Source: Gallionella sp. (GTDB lineage: Bacteria; Pseudomonadota; Gammaproteobacteria; Burkholderiales; Gallionellaceae). From it: 64,000 nt of DNA. Below, piece by piece: positions 20,060 through 28,845 of this stretch (position 1 is the stretch's first letter; every line of letters begins with the position of its first letter). Below the pieces are notes generated by a model that was not told the origin of the DNA, did no database searches, and saw nothing but the letters and a program-made list of their open reading frames with translations. The position numbers and the translations under genes are program-made. The stretch is taken from positions 170,233 to 234,232 of the forward strand of contig PLWV01000008.1 in assembly GCA_003153155.1 (NCBI GenBank), in the 5' to 3' direction.

Positions 20060-21279
20060 GCTCCTCCCTGTTTTCGGGCGGCGATTTCTTCGATGGCGAT
20101 TTCTTCGATTCTGGCCACGATATTTTCTTGTTGCCCGCTCTGATCGAAATCGGCATATTTTTTCGCAAACAGCCGGGCATTCTCGCGATAACCCGGCGCA
20201 TCCAGCATGCTGCGAATAACAGTCACGTAGTCAGGCGGGGGAGTTTCAGGATTCACCGCGATCCCAGCTCCCATCGCCGCAACACGCATGGCCAGCAAGA
20301 AGCGTTCAAGCTGGGTGGGCAACAGCAGCAGCGGCACACCCGCCATCAACATGCCCGCCGTCATACCGTGTCCCGCATAGCCGATGGCAAGGTCGCATTC
20401 CGCCAGCAGTTTGTCGAGCCTGAACGGCTTGGTCGAAACGATGATGCGCTGGTTCTCATATTTTCGCCGCAAATCATCCGAAATGCCCGGCACACAGACG
20501 ATAGCGCGAAGGCCAAGTACCACGATGGCTTCCAGCACGTTGGTAAAATCACGGCTTTGCGGCTCCAGATAGACGAACACGCGCTTGCCTTCGCCATCCG
20601 GCCACGAGACCTCCTGCCCCATTTCCATGTTCCAGCAAGCCCCCCAATATTTGGCCGGTTCGCGTTGCGAGTAATGGTCCAGCTCGGCAAAAGTGCATAG
20701 GAAATTTTCTTCGATCCCGAACAACTCGCTCACACTCACTAGCGGCTTAACCTTGTACGCGATGAGCAACGTGTTCATGTTGTTCAGTACCAGCGTGTCC
20801 GAATTTTCCAGTCGTCCATGCGGAACATTCAGCCATGTACGCATATTGGGCATCGGCGTCTGACGCGGCGGAAAATAAAAACCGGTACCCAGCGTCGTTG
20901 CCGCCAAACCCATGCTGCGCGCCGCAAGCAACGCCGTGGGAGAATGATCCGCCACGATCACATCGCTGCCATGCAGCGCAAACAGAGACCGCCACGCGCT
21001 CACCAAACCGGCCAGTCCATCCGCATTGAAATAACCGTAGCGCATGAGAATCTCTGAATAGTTGAGCGGGGGCTCGGGCAAACCATTTAGCTGCGGCAAC
21101 CATAACGGGGCCTGCAATATCGGGATTTCATCCCCAAGTATGCCGCTGACATTGTGCAGTTCGCGCAGCACCAACACCACATCATGACCGCGTTGCTTGA
21201 GCCTTCTTGCAAATGGAAGCAGCACAGAGATATGGCCGTATGACGAACCAAGTTCCCATACGAATGCAATGCGGCTCAT
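20056..21279 (-). CDS. GT-B glycosyltransferase (UGT/MGT-like)
   Basis: 407 aa. Rossmann opening FVWELGSSYGHISVLLPFARRLKQRGHDV, HSPTALLAARSMGLAATTLGTGF, and the C-terminal sugar-nucleotide region LLAECDLAIGYAGHGMTAGMLMAGVPLLLLPTQLERFLLAMRV are typical of family 1 glycosyltransferases. Acceptor unknown. It is inserted between lolA and rarA, which are usually neighbours, and overlaps rarA by four bases. A TA-flanked MITE lies directly upstream. Confidence 0.85.
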   Translation of the reverse strand: MSRIAFVWELGSSYGHISVLLPFARRLKQRGHDVVLVLRELHNVSGILGDEIPILQAPLWLPQLNGLPEPPLNYSEILMRYGYFNADGLAGLVSAWRSLFALHGSDVIVADHSPTALLAARSMGLAATTLGTGFYFPPRQTPMPNMRTWLNVPHGRLENSDTLVLNNMNTLLIAYKVKPLVSVSELFGIEENFLCTFAELDHYSQREPAKYWGACWNMEMGQEVSWPDGEGKRVFVYLEPQSRDFTNVLEAIVVLGLRAIVCVPGISDDLRRKYENQRIIVSTKPFRLDKLLAECDLAIGYAGHGMTAGMLMAGVPLLLLPTQLERFLLAMRVAAMGAGIAVNPETPPPDYVTVIRSMLDAPGYRENARLFAKKYADFDQSGQQENIVARIEEIAIEEIAARKQGGA

Positions 21280-21318
21280 GCTACATTTCCTTGTTGGCCA
21301 AGAGATGCCAATATCTTA

Positions 21319-21579
21319 CAGGGTGTTGAAAAACTACTGATGAAACGACTAGCCATCTGACTAAGCTGGCAAACTACGCCAACTAAGTCATTGGTTATGC
21401 GCTTCGGCATAACTGCTTTGCTCAAGGGCTCAAAATGCGGGGTCGCGCAGCGATAAACTAATAGTAAACTCCGCTTTTTGCGAGTTGGGCGGCAAAGGAA
21501 AGCCGCCCATCCCTGCGAGACCCGCTTCGCCCCTTCGCGCCTTGTTCTGCCATCGCTCGCGACGTTTTTCAACACCCTG
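21319..21579. mobile_element. MITE with CAGGGTGTTGAAAAAC ends and TA flank
   Basis: Perfect 16-bp terminal inverted repeats (CAGGGTGTTGAAAAAC) enclose about 260 bp with no transposase. TTA stands outside both ends, consistent with TA target duplication as in IS630/Tc1-type elements. The right flank supplies the lolA stop codon (TAA, read from 21580-21582). Interior motifs (ACTTAGTTGGCG, GTCAGATGGCTA in inverse orientation) recur in the repeat cluster at 62939-63154. Confidence 0.85.
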
Positions 21580-22212
21580 TTATTCGCTCAACACATCTGC
21601 GCCTTTGGGCGGTGTGAAATGAAATTGTTTCTCAGCCAATTTTGGGTTGTGCTGCATGGCGGAAAAACGCAACACCGTTTTATGCCCGAACATATCGTTC
21701 AGTTCCATCACGACCAGCTCGGCTTGCGCATTGAATGCCATGAGTATCTTGTTGAAGCTGCTGTCTTGGCCTTTGCTGCCTTGGCCTTTGGGCGTAGCTT
21801 GCAGCCATTCCAGGCCATCCTTGTTGCCGTTTTCCATGAGCGTAAAACCGCGCTCGATTTCGTTGTTGCCGGAGAGCAGCGCGGCGGGACTGCTACCCAA
21901 GGCCGCATCCAGTTTCCTGACTGTCACCTGATTCAGGTCGGTATCGTACAACCAGAATTTGGTACCGTCTCCGACGATGAGTTGCTCGTAGGGCTTCTGG
22001 TAAGTCCAGCGGAATTTACCGGGACGCTGAAACTGCATGATGCCGGACGCGCTCTGGATGCGCTTGCCGTTTTGATCCAAAACCTCTTGAGTGAAATTCG
22101 CCTGTGCGGAATGTGTCGCGGCAATGAAGGTCTTGAGTTTTTCGATGGCTCCGGCGTGGGCGGTTGCAGCGAACAGGGAAATTGAAAAGCCGATTAAAAA
22201 ATTTTTGAACAC
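21580..22212 (-). CDS. lolA: LolA, periplasmic lipoprotein carrier
   Basis: 210 aa with a signal peptide ending near residue 20. LolA accepts lipoproteins from the LolCDE transporter and passes them to LolB. The fold markers SAQANFTQEVLDQNG, SGIMQFQRPGKFRWTYQKPYEQLIVGDG and FWLYDTDLNQVTVRKLD are clear. It follows ftsK on the same strand, the usual order. Its stop codon is at the edge of a TA-flanked MITE, so the last residues may be altered. Confidence 0.93.
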   Translation of the reverse strand: MFKNFLIGFSISLFAATAHAGAIEKLKTFIAATHSAQANFTQEVLDQNGKRIQSASGIMQFQRPGKFRWTYQKPYEQLIVGDGTKFWLYDTDLNQVTVRKLDAALGSSPAALLSGNNEIERGFTLMENGNKDGLEWLQATPKGQGSKGQDSSFNKILMAFNAQAELVVMELNDMFGHKTVLRFSAMQHNPKLAEKQFHFTPPKGADVLSE

Positions 22213-22232
22213 GCTTTACACCTGAATTGAGT

Positions 22233-22310
22233 TAAGGGACAAGGGACAAGGGAGAAGGGGAAACCTCAGAGCGGTTGTTGCCCTTCCCCTTTATCCCTTT
22301 CACCCTTCCC
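22233..22310. repeat. AAGGGACAAGGG inverted repeat overlapping the ftsK 3' end
   Basis: TAAGGGACAAGGGACAAGGG runs into GAGAAGGGG and is mirrored by CCCTTCCCCTTTATCCC...CACCCTTCCC. The right arm contains the final codons and stop of ftsK. The same sequence type occurs inside bioH (27113-27199) and at 53499-53517. Confidence 0.65.
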
Positions 22311-24573
22311 GATTTGGAGCAAGCACTTCACGATTACCGTTGCTTTGCATCGCCGAAACGATCCCTGCCGCTTCCATTTGTTCGACCAGCCGCGCGGCGC
22401 GGTTGTAGCCGATGCGCAAATGTCGTTGCACCAGCGAGATCGAAGCGCGGCGATTTTTGACGACGATTTCCACCGCCTGGTCATACAGCGGATCCGCTTC
22501 CGCACCCAGGCTCTCACCCGCTGCACCGCCCTCTTCCGATGACTCTTCCAGCGAATTCAGCACGCCGTCGATGTACTGCGGCTCACCTTGCGCCTTGAGA
22601 TATTCGGCGACGCGGTGCACTTCCTGGTCGGACACGAACGCGCCATGCACGCGTTGCGGATAGCCGGTGCCTGGCGGCAGATATAACATGTCGCCCTGCC
22701 CTAACAAGGCTTCCGCGCCCATCTGGTCGAGGATGGTGCGCGAATCGATTTTGCTCGACACCTGAAAGGCAACGCGCGTCGGCACGTTGGCCTTGATCAG
22801 TCCGGTGATCACATCCACTGACGGGCGTTGTGTGGCCAGCACCAGATGGATGCCGGAAGCGCGCGCTTTCTGCGCCAGACGCGCGATCAGTTCCTCGATC
22901 TTTTTGCCCACCACCATCATCAAGTCGGCGAGCTCGTCGATGAACACCACTATAAACTCCATCTCTTTCAGTGATTCCGGATTCTCCGGCGTGAGCGTGA
23001 ACGGGTTGGTGAGCGGCTGCCTGGCTTTCACGGCATCGCGCACTCTCTGATTGTAGCCGGCGATGTTACGCACGCCAAAGTGAGACATGAGCCGGTAGCG
23101 CCTGTCCATTTCCTGCACGCACCAGTTGAGCGCGGAAGCGGCCTGGCGCATGTCCGTCACCACCGGCGCGAGCAAGTGCGGAATGCCCTCGTACACCGAC
23201 AATTCCAGCATCTTGGGATCGATCAGCAGCAGGCGCACCTGCTGCGGCGTGGCCTTGTATAGCAGGCTCAGGATCATCGCGTTGATCGCCACCGATTTGC
23301 CGGAACCCGTGGTACCCGCCACCAGCACATGCGGCATCTTGGCTAGATCGGCGACCACCGGTTTGCCAGAAATATCCTTGCCCATCGCGATGGTCAGCGC
23401 GGAGCCCATATCGGCATACACCTGCGAGCTGAGTATCTCGGACAGGCGCACCACCTGCCGTTTCGGGTTGGGTAACTCCAAGGCCATGTATGCCTTGCCG
23501 GGTATCGTTTCGACCAGGCGTATGCTCACCACCGACAATGCGCGCGCCAGATCCTTCACCAGATTGGTGATCTGACTACCCTTCACACCGACGGCGGGTT
23601 CGATCTCATAACGCGTGATCACCGGCCCGGGATAGGCTGCCACCACTTTCACTTCCACGCCAAAATCCTTCAGCTTGCGCTCGATCAGGCGCGAGGTAAA
23701 TTCCAGCGTGTCGGCAGACACGACTTCAACCTGCTGTGATGCCTGATCCAGCAAATGCAACGGCGGCAACGGCGAGTCCGGCATATCGGCGAACAACGGA
23801 ACCTGTTTTTCTTCCGCGGCTCGCGTCGATTTGGCCACTTCCATCAGCGGCATTTCAATGTGTATGGGCTGGTGCTCCTCAACGCGTTTCTTTTTTTCTT
23901 CTTCGACGACGGCGACTCGAACATGCGTCGCCTGCATGCCGATACGCCGATCCTGGCGTGTCTGCCAAGTCTGGCGCGCCCACAGATAAGCGGTTTCCAG
24001 CAGTTCACCCAACCAGTCCACAAAACGCAGCCAGGACAATCCGCTGAACAGGCTGAAGCCGGTGGCGATCAGGGCCAGCAGCAACAGCGTCGCACCGGTA
24101 AAGCCAAACACACGTGTCAACGCGTCGCCCAACATCGTGCCGAACATTCCGCCATGTTCCTGCGGCAACGTGACTTTTATGCTGTACAGGCGTTTCGCCT
24201 CAAGCGCGCTGCTGGCCAACAACAACGCGGTGAACCCGGCAACCGAGACCCACAATGCCCGCTTGCTGAAGATGCTGTCGGCGCGCAAATCATGGTATCC
24301 CGCCCACACGCGCTGCAACATGAACAGCACCCACCACCAGGCGGAGAAACCGAACAGGAAAAATAACCAATCGGCCAGATACGCGCCCAGTACTCCGCCC
24401 GGATTGCTGGTGTGCATGCCGCTGACGCTACGCGACCAGGCCGGGTCGGCCGGATTATAGCCATACAAAGCGGCGGTGAAATACAGCGCGCAGGCGACCA
24501 GCAATATCCAGCGCGATTCGCGCAGCAACACGAGCAACTTATTGGCCGGAAAATTGCCGCTCGCTTCAGCCAT
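22300..24573 (-). CDS. ftsK: FtsK/SpoIIIE DNA translocase
   Basis: About 757 aa from MAEASGNF; a GTG three codons up is less likely. Four amino-terminal membrane segments (about residues 20-175) anchor it at the septum. A short linker leads to the motor: Walker [16 protein letters not shown], Walker [15 protein letters not shown], then [17 protein letters not shown]. The C-terminal gamma domain ([20 protein letters not shown]) recognises KOPS sites. It pumps chromosome ends towards XerCD/dif at division. The last codons lie in a repeat. Confidence 0.96.
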   Translation of the reverse strand: MAEASGNFPANKLLVLLRESRWILLVACALYFTAALYGYNPADPAWSRSVSGMHTSNPGGVLGAYLADWLFFLFGFSAWWWVLFMLQRVWAGYHDLRADSIFSKRALWVSVAGFTALLLASSALEAKRLYSIKVTLPQEHGGMFGTMLGDALTRVFGFTGATLLLLALIATGFSLFSGLSWLRFVDWLGELLETAYLWARQTWQTRQDRRIGMQATHVRVAVVEEEKKKRVEEHQPIHIEMPLMEVAKSTRAAEEKQVPLFADMPDSPLPPLHLLDQASQQVEVVSADTLEFTSRLIERKLKDFGVEVKVVAAYPGPVITRYEIEPAVGVKGSQITNLVKDLARALSVVSIRLVETIPGKAYMALELPNPKRQVVRLSEILSSQVYADMGSALTIAMGKDISGKPVVADLAKMPHVLVAGTTGSGKSVAINAMILSLLYKATPQQVRLLLIDPKMLELSVYEGIPHLLAPVVTDMRQAASALNWCVQEMDRRYRLMSHFGVRNIAGYNQRVRDAVKARQPLTNPFTLTPENPESLKEMEFIVVFIDELADLMMVVGKKIEELIARLAQKARASGIHLVLATQRPSVDVITGLIKANVPTRVAFQVSSKIDSRTILDQMGAEALLGQGDMLYLPPGTGYPQRVHGAFVSDQEVHRVAEYLKAQGEPQYIDGVLNSLEESSEEGGAAGESLGAEADPLYDQAVEIVVKNRRASISLVQRHLRIGYNRAARLVEQMEAAGIVSAMQSNGNREVLAPNREG

Positions 24574-24709
24574 GAGATGCACCGATCAAGGCCAACTGTC
24601 CAGCGACATGCGCCGTGACATGCCCAGTAAAATGTAACGCCCAGGCAATTTGTTTATTGCGCACCTTCTCGCAGAACAGCAAATGATCATCAACCAACAG
24701 AACTTTCAT
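24566..24709 (-). CDS. Short frame starting like a response regulator; probable gene remnant
   Basis: 47 aa with GGGGAAA upstream of the ATG. The first 14 residues ([14 protein letters not shown]) match the start of NarL-type receiver domains, but the rest does not continue the domain and the frame runs 8 bases into ftsK. Either a decayed regulator fragment or a small coupled leader for ftsK. Confidence 0.35.
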   Translation of the reverse strand: MKVLLVDDHLLFCEKVRNKQIAWALHFTGHVTAHVAGQLALIGASHG

Positions 24710-24767
24710 GACGATTTTCCCCACACCGATTGATTATTATTGAACGTATCCATAATACCGCAGCCGG

Positions 24768-25643
24768 TCAATGCGCGCCTTTATTATCAAGCTGACCCAA
24801 GCGATCCAGATCGAGCTGCCTGGCCGCAACGCGCGCATCCGCCTGCGGCAAATATGGCACGATGCCCAGCAACGGCGCGGCGATCCGCTGCTGCAGCGCG
24901 GCAACGTTTTCTTCAACCGATGCCATGTCAGCTTCGACAACATTGGCCACCCAGCCCGCCAGCGTCAAGCCGCGCGCGGCGATCGCCCCCACCGTGAGCA
25001 GTGCGTGATTCAAACAACCCAGGCGCATGCCCACCACCAGGATGACCGGCAGGCCCAATTCCAGTACCAGATCGGCACTGTCCTGCTGCGCGTTAAGCGG
25101 CACACACAAGCCGCCCACACCCTCCACGATCACCACATCCGCCTGCGCAGCCAATTTTTGATAGGACTCTGTGATACGCGAAAATCGAATCTCGACCCCG
25201 GCGTGTTGTGCGGCGATGTGCGGCGCGATCGCCGGCAGGAAACAATACGGATTGATTAGCCCATAGCTCACCGCCACATTGCCTGCGGCGCGCAATTGCA
25301 GCGCATCCTCGTTCTGATCATCTGCATTGCAACCCGCCGCACCCGCAAGGAGTAGCTTTGCAGGCGACTTGCAACCAGCCAAAGGCTGGGCAAGATCGTC
25401 ACCGCCGATGGGTACACCCTCCGGGTGCGAGAACCTCTGCGAGGCCCCGTTGCCTGCGCCAAGACCGCCCGAAGGGCGAGCGTCTGGCGGCGTCCCCTTT
25501 ACGGGGGTGCGCAACGACCCTCCCGCAGCTACCGGCTTCATGCCGGCCACGCGCTTACCCTGCGCAGCAAAACCATGCAGCAAGGCGCAGCTGATCAGCG
25601 TCTTGCCGACATTGGTATCCGTCCCGGTGACAAAAAAATTCAT
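24768..25643 (-). CDS. bioD: BioD, dethiobiotin synthetase with a repeat-derived insert
   Basis: 291 aa against a usual 220-230. BioD closes the ureido ring of dethiobiotin with CO2 and ATP. P-loop TGTDTNVGKT (residues 7-16), KPVAAG, and the second motif VVIVEGVGGLCVPL are intact. Between KPVAAG and CNADDQNEDALQLR, where normal BioD is continuous, lie 63 extra residues (about 42-104) rich in Gly/Ala/Pro, encoded by hairpin-rich repeat DNA. Removing them restores 228 aa. Last gene of the bio operon; overlaps bioC by four bases. Confidence 0.93.
   Translation of the reverse strand: MNFFVTGTDTNVGKTLISCALLHGFAAQGKRVAGMKPVAAGGSLRTPVKGTPPDARPSGGLGAGNGASQRFSHPEGVPIGGDDLAQPLAGCKSPAKLLLAGAAGCNADDQNEDALQLRAAGNVAVSYGLINPYCFLPAIAPHIAAQHAGVEIRFSRITESYQKLAAQADVVIVEGVGGLCVPLNAQQDSADLVLELGLPVILVVGMRLGCLNHALLTVGAIAARGLTLAGWVANVVEADMASVEENVAALQQRIAAPLLGIVPYLPQADARVAARQLDLDRLGQLDNKGAH
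25332..25520. repeat. In-frame repeat insert within bioD (63 codons)
   Basis: About 189 bp with internal hairpins (CCGCCCGAAGGGCG, TTGCAACCAGCCAAAGGCTGGGCAAG). It interrupts the BioD motif region exactly between two residues normally adjacent; GCGGG stands near both edges and may be a target duplication. Open in the bioD frame throughout. Confidence 0.8.
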
Positions 25644-26512
25644 TTCAGTTTGAACGAGGTTTGAATGATAGCCGCACCGTCTTTAGTCGTGCGCGGCTGC
25701 GGCTTCCATGCGTGGCCGTACACCACTTCAAAAGTCGCGGGCAGCTTGCCGTTGCTGCGCAAGCGTTCGTAATTTTCCATGAGGCGTGCCCAGGCATTTT
25801 TTCCCATCAAACCCTGTCCGCGTCCTGCGGTGGCATTGTGCGCGCCTATCGTTTTGAGGTCTTGCAACACACCGCGCACATCATCATATGTCAGCGTCAA
25901 ATATTCCATATCCATCACCGGCTCGGCAAAGCCGCTGTGTACCAGCATGTCGCCGATGTCGTGCATGTCCGCGAAACGGTTGAGATGGTTGTGTTGGTCC
26001 ACACCATTGAACGCCCGCCGCAATTCTTTCAGCGTATCTGGGCCGAAGGTGCTGAACATCAACAGCCCGCCCACTTTAAGCACGCGATGCAGATCGACGA
26101 ACGTCGCCGGTAAATCATTGCACCACTGCACCGCCAGGTTCGACCACACCATCTCGACACTATTCGCCGCCAGTGGCAGGGTTTCGATATCACCGCACAC
26201 TAGCATTTGCTTTGTGCCGCCGAACAATTTTTGCCACCAGCCGGAACGTCCGCGCGCGGTCTGTAACATGCCGCTGGCGATGTCTAACGCGATCATCTGC
26301 GCAGCCGGATACCGTTGTGCCAACCGGCGCGTCCCCCAGCCGGTGCCGCTGCCGGCGTCCAGTATGCGCGAGGGTTGCAGCTTGATGTATTCCAGGCGTT
26401 CCAGCATCCGCGCGCACACTTCGCGCTGCAACACTGCCGCCGCGTCGTAGCTTGCCGCCGCGCGATTGAAAGCGCGGCGCATTAATTTTTTATCTATTGC
26501 AAATTCGTCCAT
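25640..26512 (-). CDS. bioC: BioC, malonyl-ACP O-methyltransferase
   Basis: 290 aa. Methylates malonyl-ACP so it can enter fatty acid synthesis as a pimelate precursor. SAM-binding motif ILDAGSGTGWGTRRLA, acidic IALDIASGML, and LPLAANSVEMVWSNLAVQWC are the class I methyltransferase motifs; LKVGGLLMFSTFGPDTLKELR is specific to BioC. Normal length with no insert, unlike its neighbours. Overlaps bioD by four bases and follows bioH by six. Confidence 0.95.
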   Translation of the reverse strand: MDEFAIDKKLMRRAFNRAAASYDAAAVLQREVCARMLERLEYIKLQPSRILDAGSGTGWGTRRLAQRYPAAQMIALDIASGMLQTARGRSGWWQKLFGGTKQMLVCGDIETLPLAANSVEMVWSNLAVQWCNDLPATFVDLHRVLKVGGLLMFSTFGPDTLKELRRAFNGVDQHNHLNRFADMHDIGDMLVHSGFAEPVMDMEYLTLTYDDVRGVLQDLKTIGAHNATAGRGQGLMGKNAWARLMENYERLRSNGKLPATFEVVYGHAWKPQPRTTKDGAAIIQTSFKLK

Positions 26513-26518
26513 GTGTTT

Positions 26519-27373
26519 CTACTCGCTCAGGAAGTTCACCACGTGTTCGACGAATTCTGCCGGGTGAGACAGAAATGGCGCGTGCGCCGCGCCCTTGATC
26601 ATCGCCAATCGTCCCTTGGGTGTCCGGCTGGCCAGAAATTGCGAGGCTTGTTGTGGAATCAGCGTATCGCGTTCGCCCGCCAACACCAGCGTGGCCTGCT
26701 TCACTTCTGCCAATGCACCGCGTAAATCGCTACCGCGCAAAATCTCCAGCCCCGATTGTAAAGCAGTCAAATCGGGCTCACCGCGACTGAACAATCCATC
26801 GCGCAATACCGCCAGTATTTCCCGTTCATGCTCGCTGCCGCGCATTTGCAATGACAGGAAGCGTTTCAGGGTCAGCGCGTAATTCTGCTGCAAATTGGCC
26901 GCGAACTCCTCCAGTATTTCCACGCTCAATGCATACTTCCAATCATCAAGACGCACAAAACATGGCGTGCTGGACACCAACACCAGACGCTCTACTTGTT
27001 GCGGATGGCGCAACGCCCAGCGCAATGCCACCTGCCCGCCCAGCGACCAACCGCATACGTTGAGCGGCACATCGAACTGCGCGGATAGCTCATCGACGAT
27101 GGCATCCAGTGCGAAGGTTAAAGGTTCAAGGTTCAAGGAAAAAGCCAAGTCTTGCCCGTTGCCCCTTACCCATTGTCCCTTGCGCCTTTCATTTTTGACG
27201 CTGTAGCCATGCCCTGGCAAATCCACCGCCATCACGTGAAAATTCTGCGCCAGTTTTTCCGCGACTCCGCCCCACATGCCGCCGTGCATACCCCAGCCGT
27301 GGATCAGCAACAGGGGCGTGCCGCCGCCACCCTTCCCCGCATATTCATAATGATCAACGTGCAAGACGGTCAT
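26519..27373 (-). CDS. bioH: BioH, pimeloyl-ACP methyl ester esterase with a repeat-derived insert
   Basis: 284 aa; BioH is usually about 255. Alpha/beta hydrolase that frees pimeloyl-ACP from its methyl ester. Oxyanion LIHGWGMHGGMW, nucleophile elbow GWSLGGQ, late Asp in LVLAGERDTLIP and His in GAAHAPFLSHP are all present. After DLPGHGYS, about 29 extra residues (59-87, KNERRKGQWVRG... to LEPLTF) interrupt the chain before the ALDAIVDELSAQ helix. They are encoded by the AAGGGACAAGGG repeat found elsewhere in intergenic gaps. Confidence 0.93.
   Translation of the reverse strand: MTVLHVDHYEYAGKGGGGTPLLLIHGWGMHGGMWGGVAEKLAQNFHVMAVDLPGHGYSVKNERRKGQWVRGNGQDLAFSLNLEPLTFALDAIVDELSAQFDVPLNVCGWSLGGQVALRWALRHPQQVERLVLVSSTPCFVRLDDWKYALSVEILEEFAANLQQNYALTLKRFLSLQMRGSEHEREILAVLRDGLFSRGEPDLTALQSGLEILRGSDLRGALAEVKQATLVLAGERDTLIPQQASQFLASRTPKGRLAMIKGAAHAPFLSHPAEFVEHVVNFLSE
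27113..27199. repeat. In-frame repeat insert within bioH (29 codons)
   Basis: On the coding strand it reads GGCGCAAGGGACAATGGGTA and ends in CTTGAACCTTGAACCTTTAA. It resembles the repeats at 22233-22310 and 53499-53517. It is open in the bioH frame and lies between the fourth strand and the following helix of the hydrolase. Confidence 0.75.
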
Positions 27374-27471
27374 TTAGTACTCCTACAGTTGAGGCCGCCA
27401 TGCACGTTTCCCTCTCCTCAATCCTCTCCCGCAAGCGGGCGAGGAAGCAAACGCATCGCTACGCGAATTTC

Positions 27472-28746
27472 TCATCCCTGTGCAAGCTCATGCAGGGATT
27501 CGAGCAAACGTGTCACATCCGCTGCGCGATGTGCGGCAGACAAGGTGATGCGCAAGCGCGCCGTGCCCTGGGGCACGGTGGGCGGACGAATCGCCGCGAC
27601 CCAGATGCCGCGTTCACGCAATCCGGCACTCAGATTCAACGCCGCGTGATTGCCGCCAACCAGCAAGGGTTGTATCGCCGTTGCAGATGGCATCACAGAC
27701 CACGGCAGGCTGCGCAACCCGCTGCGCAATTGCGCGATCAGGCGTTGCAGATGGTCGCGCAGTTCATCACCATTTGCTATCAGTCGCAGACTCTCCAGCA
27801 GCGCGCTCGCCAGTGCGGGCGGTGTGGCAGTCGTGTAAACATAGCTGCGCGCATGGTTGATGAGCGTATCGATCACCACCTGTTCCGCCGCGACGAACGC
27901 CCCGAACACCCCCGCCGCTTTGCCCAGTGTCGCCATGCAGATGACGCGTTTAGATGCGATGCCGAAATGCGCCAGTGAGCCGCGTCCCTGTTCACCCAAC
28001 ACGCCGAAACCGTGCGCGTCGTCGATCAGCAGCCACGCATCATGTTGTTCGCATAACGCCAGCAATTCCGGCAACGGCGCGAGATCGCCGTCCATACTGA
28101 ATACCGCGTCGGTGATGACAAGTTTGCGCCCACATTTAACATGAGACTCGCGCAGCGAGACCCTATCCCTCTCCCCCTCCGGGGGAGAGCTGGAGAGAGG
28201 GAAACGGGCATGGCGGGATTCAACATCAGGGACGGCATCTTTGCCATGCCCGTTGGCTTGTTCCAGCAGTTTCGCCAATTGGGTCATGTCATTGTGGCGG
28301 TAGCGCTTCACTGTGGCGCGCGACAGCTGCATCGCATCGTTCAGCGAAGCGTGATTGAACTTGTCGGCAAACACCGTATCGCCCTTGCCAACCAGTGCCT
28401 GCACAACGCCCAGATTCGCCATATATCCGGTGGAGAACAACAGTGCGGCGGGTTTACACACGAAGGCCGCAAGTTCATTTTCCAACTGATGGTGCGTTGC
28501 GCCATGCCCGCTCACCAGATGCGCCGCGCCTGCACCCACGCCATGTTGCTGCGCGCCTTGTTGTAGCGCGGCGATGAGCTGCGGATGGTTGGCCAGACCC
28601 AGATAATCGTTGCTGCAGAATGACAAATAGGATTTGCCGTCCACCATGGTGTGCGGCGCCTGCGGGCTTTGCAGTGTGTGCCGATGACGCAGCAACCCCA
28701 GTGAAGCGCGTTCGTTCAGTTCGGATTGAAGTGCGGAAAATGGCAT
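27472..28746 (-). CDS. bioF: BioF, 8-amino-7-oxononanoate synthase with a repeat-derived insert
   Basis: 424 aa; the family norm is about 385. PLP enzyme joining pimeloyl-ACP and alanine. Visible are SFCSNDYLGLANHP, GHGATHHQLENELA, the DDAHGFGVLG aspartate motif and, near the PLP lysine, VICMATLGKAAGVFGAF. Between LLEQAN and GRKLVITDAVFSMDG an extra 39 residues (about 166-204) are encoded by a hairpin repeat. Removal gives 385 aa. Preceded by bioB and followed 98 bases later by bioH. Confidence 0.94.
   Translation of the reverse strand: MPFSALQSELNERASLGLLRHRHTLQSPQAPHTMVDGKSYLSFCSNDYLGLANHPQLIAALQQGAQQHGVGAGAAHLVSGHGATHHQLENELAAFVCKPAALLFSTGYMANLGVVQALVGKGDTVFADKFNHASLNDAMQLSRATVKRYRHNDMTQLAKLLEQANGHGKDAVPDVESRHARFPLSSSPPEGERDRVSLRESHVKCGRKLVITDAVFSMDGDLAPLPELLALCEQHDAWLLIDDAHGFGVLGEQGRGSLAHFGIASKRVICMATLGKAAGVFGAFVAAEQVVIDTLINHARSYVYTTATPPALASALLESLRLIANGDELRDHLQRLIAQLRSGLRSLPWSVMPSATAIQPLLVGGNHAALNLSAGLRERGIWVAAIRPPTVPQGTARLRITLSAAHRAADVTRLLESLHELAQG
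28135..28251. repeat. In-frame repeat insert within bioF (39 codons)
   Basis: Contains ACGGGCATGGC mirrored by GCCATGCCCGT and CTCTCCCCCTCCGGGGGAGAG, the hairpin type common in this window's intergenic gaps (59064-59099, 53575-53640). The length is divisible by three and no stop appears in the bioF frame. Confidence 0.8.
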
Positions 28747-28762
28747 CAGAAGCGTGAGTTTT

Positions 28763-28840
28763 GTAGGAGCGGATTCATCCGCGATTAACTTTTGTCGCGG
28801 TTAAAACCTGTCCTGAGCCTGTCGAAGGGGCCGCTCCCAC
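28763..28840. repeat. GTAGGAGCGG / CCGCTCCCAC hairpin with a TCCTGAGCCTGTCGAAGG unit
   Basis: Intergenic repeat between bioB and bioF. Outer arms GTAGGAGCGG and CCGCTCCCAC, a nested ATCCGCG/CGCGGTT pair, and one CCTGTCCTGAGCCTGTCGAA unit. The unit recurs inside mshN (31636-31735 and 31861-31889). Confidence 0.7.
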
Positions 28841-28845
28841 CTGCG

